Shown here one piece after another: positions 62,265 to 64,000 of a DNA stretch of 64,000 nt. Below the pieces are notes generated by a model that was given only the letters and a program-made list of their open reading frames with translations, had not been told where the DNA came from and did no database searches. Each line of letters begins with the position of its first letter. The stretch's first letter is position 1. This DNA comes from Hephaestia caeni. Lineage in GTDB: Bacteria > Pseudomonadota > Alphaproteobacteria > Sphingomonadales > Sphingomonadaceae. The position numbers were made by a program, and so were the translations under genes. The stretch is taken from positions 218,995-282,994 of the forward strand of contig NZ_QXDC01000005.1 of NCBI RefSeq assembly GCF_003550065.1, read 5' to 3'.

Positions 62265-63733
62265 CGCGCGCGGGGGCAAGCGCCATCGTCGCCGCAGCAT
62301 TGCCGCTCGCGGCATGCGCGACGCCGGCGCCCCGCACCGCGCCACCGTCAATCATCACCGCGCAGGCGCTCCCTGCGCATTACGCCATCATCGCATCGCC
62401 CAATGCCGGCGAGACCGCTGCCGACCTCACCTTATGGTGGCGCCGCTTCGACGATCCCACGCTCACCCGCCTCATCGAGGTCGCGCTCGCCGCCAATCAG
62501 GATATAGTCCAGGCCGCGGCGCGGCTCGTCCAGGCACAGGCGCGCGCGCGGGCCGCCGGCGCGGCGCGGTTGCCGACGCTGGGCATCGTGCTCGATCCGG
62601 CACGCACGCTCACCCGTCCTGCCGGTGCGATCGGCCCACGCACCGCGCTTGACGGCGCAGCCTCGCTCGGCTGGGATCCCGATCTGTTCGGTGGGCTCGC
62701 CAGCGCCCATCGCGGCGCCCGTGCCGAGTTGCGTGCCGCCGGCTACGATCTCGCCACCGTCCAGCGCGCCGCCGTCGCCGAGGTCGCCGCGAGCTATGTG
62801 TCATATCGCGCGCTCGAGGTGCGGCTCGTCGAAGCGCGCACCGCGCTGTCGGGCCAACGCGCGCTGCTCGACGTGATCGAGCATCGCTACGCGATCGGCA
62901 TCGCGGTCGCCGCCGATGTCGAGCGCGCAAAGCTCCAGCTTTTCCAGATCGAGGCGCGGGTCCCCGCGCTCGACGATGCGCGCCGCCGCGCTGCGAACCG
63001 GATCGCGGTGTTGATCGACCGCCCGCCGGGAACAATCGAATCGATGCTAAAAGCCCATTTGGAAGCGCCTCGCTCGGCGCCTTGCGGCACCGCCCCGCTC
63101 CCCCACGCCGATATGCTGCCCGCCGCCGGCGTGCCCGCCGATCTGCTCCGCCGCCGCCCCGACGTGCGCGCCGCCGAGCAACGAATCGCCGTCGCTGCTG
63201 CCAATGCCGGGGTCGCGCGGGCGGCGCTCCAGCCGCAATTGTCGCTCGGCGCGGTCATCGGCGGAGCGGCCTTCTCGCTGCCGTCGCTGGTCGATTCGCT
63301 CGTCTCGACCGTTGTCGGCCGCATCAGCCAGACATTGTTCGACGGCGGCCGAGGCCGCGCGATGCTCGACGAACAGCGCGCCGCTGCGCGCGGCGCAATC
63401 GCGGCCTATCGCGCGACGATCCTGACCGCACTCGAAGACGTCGAGAACGCCCGCTCGGCCGTCGCTGCGGGCGCCAGCGGCGTGCGGATCGCCAAAGAGG
63501 CCTGCACGGCGGCCCAACGCAACGCGGCCCTGACACGTGGCGCCTATGAGATCGGCCTGTCCGATCTGTTCATCCTGCTCGACGCGGATCAGCAAGCGCT
63601 CGCCGAGCGCGACGCGCTGATCGTCGCCAAAGCCGATCAGGCGCTCGCGCAAATGCAGTTATACGTGGCGCTGGGTGGCGGCTGGGCGATTCCCGCACCA
63701 CAGACGCTTGACCGCCCGCCCCGCATTCCCTAA
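62261..63733 (+). CDS. NodT/TolC-type outer-membrane efflux lipoprotein
   Basis: This 490-aa outer-membrane factor has a lipoprotein signal with lipobox LAAC, two repeats of the OEP (outer membrane efflux) fold (for example LIEVALAANQDIVQAAARL and AALQPQLSLGAVIGG), and the ending QALAQMQLYVALGGGW typical of NodT proteins. It starts at GTG, overlapping the transporter stop (GTGA). It completes the tripartite export path, so the cluster does not need chromosomal TolC. Confidence 0.93.
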   Translation: MTRAGASAIVAAALPLAACATPAPRTAPPSIITAQALPAHYAIIASPNAGETAADLTLWWRRFDDPTLTRLIEVALAANQDIVQAAARLVQAQARARAAGAARLPTLGIVLDPARTLTRPAGAIGPRTALDGAASLGWDPDLFGGLASAHRGARAELRAAGYDLATVQRAAVAEVAASYVSYRALEVRLVEARTALSGQRALLDVIEHRYAIGIAVAADVERAKLQLFQIEARVPALDDARRRAANRIAVLIDRPPGTIESMLKAHLEAPRSAPCGTAPLPHADMLPAAGVPADLLRRRPDVRAAEQRIAVAAANAGVARAALQPQLSLGAVIGGAAFSLPSLVDSLVSTVVGRISQTLFDGGRGRAMLDEQRAAARGAIAAYRATILTALEDVENARSAVAAGASGVRIAKEACTAAQRNAALTRGAYEIGLSDLFILLDADQQALAERDALIVAKADQALAQMQLYVALGGGWAIPAPQTLDRPPRIP

Positions 63734-63754
63734 CCGGCTGCCTTCGCCAGGCAT

Positions 63755-63830
63755 GGCCCCTTCGTCTAGCGGTCTAGGACGCGGCCCTTTCACGGCTGAA
63801 ACACGGGTTCGATTCCCGTAGGGGTCACCA
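63755..63830 (+). tRNA. tRNA-Glu(TTC)
   Basis: A full cloverleaf with acceptor GGCCCCT/AGGGGTC, anticodon loop CTTTCAC (anticodon TTC), T-arm GGTTCGATTCC and an encoded CCA. Its 3' end is a common target for integrases. Confidence 0.97.
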
Positions 63831-64000
63831 TAACGGCAAAAATAGCGGAATTCTGAGCTTAACGGACGCTTCATCTATCCTTGGGTACAAAGGATGGGTA
63901 CAAAGTGACGTGACCCCCGGCTTTCATCCAGCGGCAACCAGAGACCGACCATTGTTGTCGCGCATGAGCGCAGGTGAAGCAACGGGCTGGGTTGACCCAG
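63831..64000. other. Sequence after tRNA-Glu with a short direct repeat
   Basis: No gene is seen in these 170 bases. GGGTACAAAG occurs twice (63883-63892 and 63896-63905). It lies just after a tRNA 3' end, so it may be the start of an integrated element. Confidence 0.4.

Overview
The window reads as a high-GC alphaproteobacterial chromosome, most likely a sphingomonad (Sphingomonas or a close relative). This is inferred from the very large NAD-type glutamate dehydrogenase, the short-form HisG, the hisG-hisD-nusB-DUF4169 gene order and the cobS/cobT pair; no 16S gene is present to confirm it.

Region 1 (about 1-17,070) looks acquired. It opens with the 3' end of a conjugative-transfer (trb) operon: TrbG, TrbI, a DUF2274 protein and a convergent LysR regulator. 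Next is a sulfide/persulfide detoxification module: DUF302, a 41-aa membrane peptide, a rhodanese, two metallo-beta-lactamase-fold persulfide-dioxygenase-type enzymes, a TauE/SafE exporter and two YeeE/YedE half-transporters around a two-cysteine BigR/SqrR-type ArsR repressor. A multicopper oxidase and a decayed flavin monooxygenase follow. Then comes a mercury operon (merR, merT, merP, merF and a MerB-MerA fusion) with a second flavin disulfide oxidoreductase. Two 50-bp direct repeats (11,371 and 17,021) bracket the mercury part, and the second one abuts the glpD leader, marking the right edge.

Region 2 (17,070-34,700) is chromosomal core. It holds glpDK, tRNA-Thr(CGT), a PAS-fold protein and NAD-glutamate dehydrogenase. 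On the minus strand there is an iron-uptake operon (TonB-dependent receptor, Sel1 protein, PiuC, PepSY protein) with two Fur-like boxes, and cobS-cobT followed by a small RHH protein.

Region 3 (34,800-41,470) is an HxlR regulator diverging from a tightly packed operon of thiol/electrophile-type enzymes: two DUF899 thioredoxin-like proteins, three VOC proteins, two GSTs, a tandem DUF1428 protein, an SRPBCC protein and a 34-aa peptide. I know of no described pathway for this set.

Region 4 (41,477-57,600) is mostly housekeeping: a lipoprotein, a J-domain protein, BolA, GST, pirin, an epoxide-hydrolase-like enzyme, a thioesterase, a DUF2332 protein, hisG, hisD, nusB, thiL, hppA, pit, a Nudix-DUF47 fusion, infA, maf, an RNase E/G-type protein, yacG and tRNA-Phe. 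thiL carries a palindromic repeat inserted in frame.

Region 5 (57,736-63,733) is the best candidate for an undescribed system. A 64-aa peptide with a near-perfect colicin V-type double-glycine leader (58,545-58,739) is followed by a complete dedicated type I exporter: a CvaA/HlyD adaptor, a C39-peptidase ABC transporter and a TolC/NodT-like outer-membrane lipoprotein. It is preceded by a Phd/YefM-PAS fusion that could regulate it. The core peptide (49 aa, Arg/Gly/His-rich, two cysteines) resembles no microcin I know, and no immunity gene is obvious. The window ends just past tRNA-Glu, in sequence that may start another integration site.
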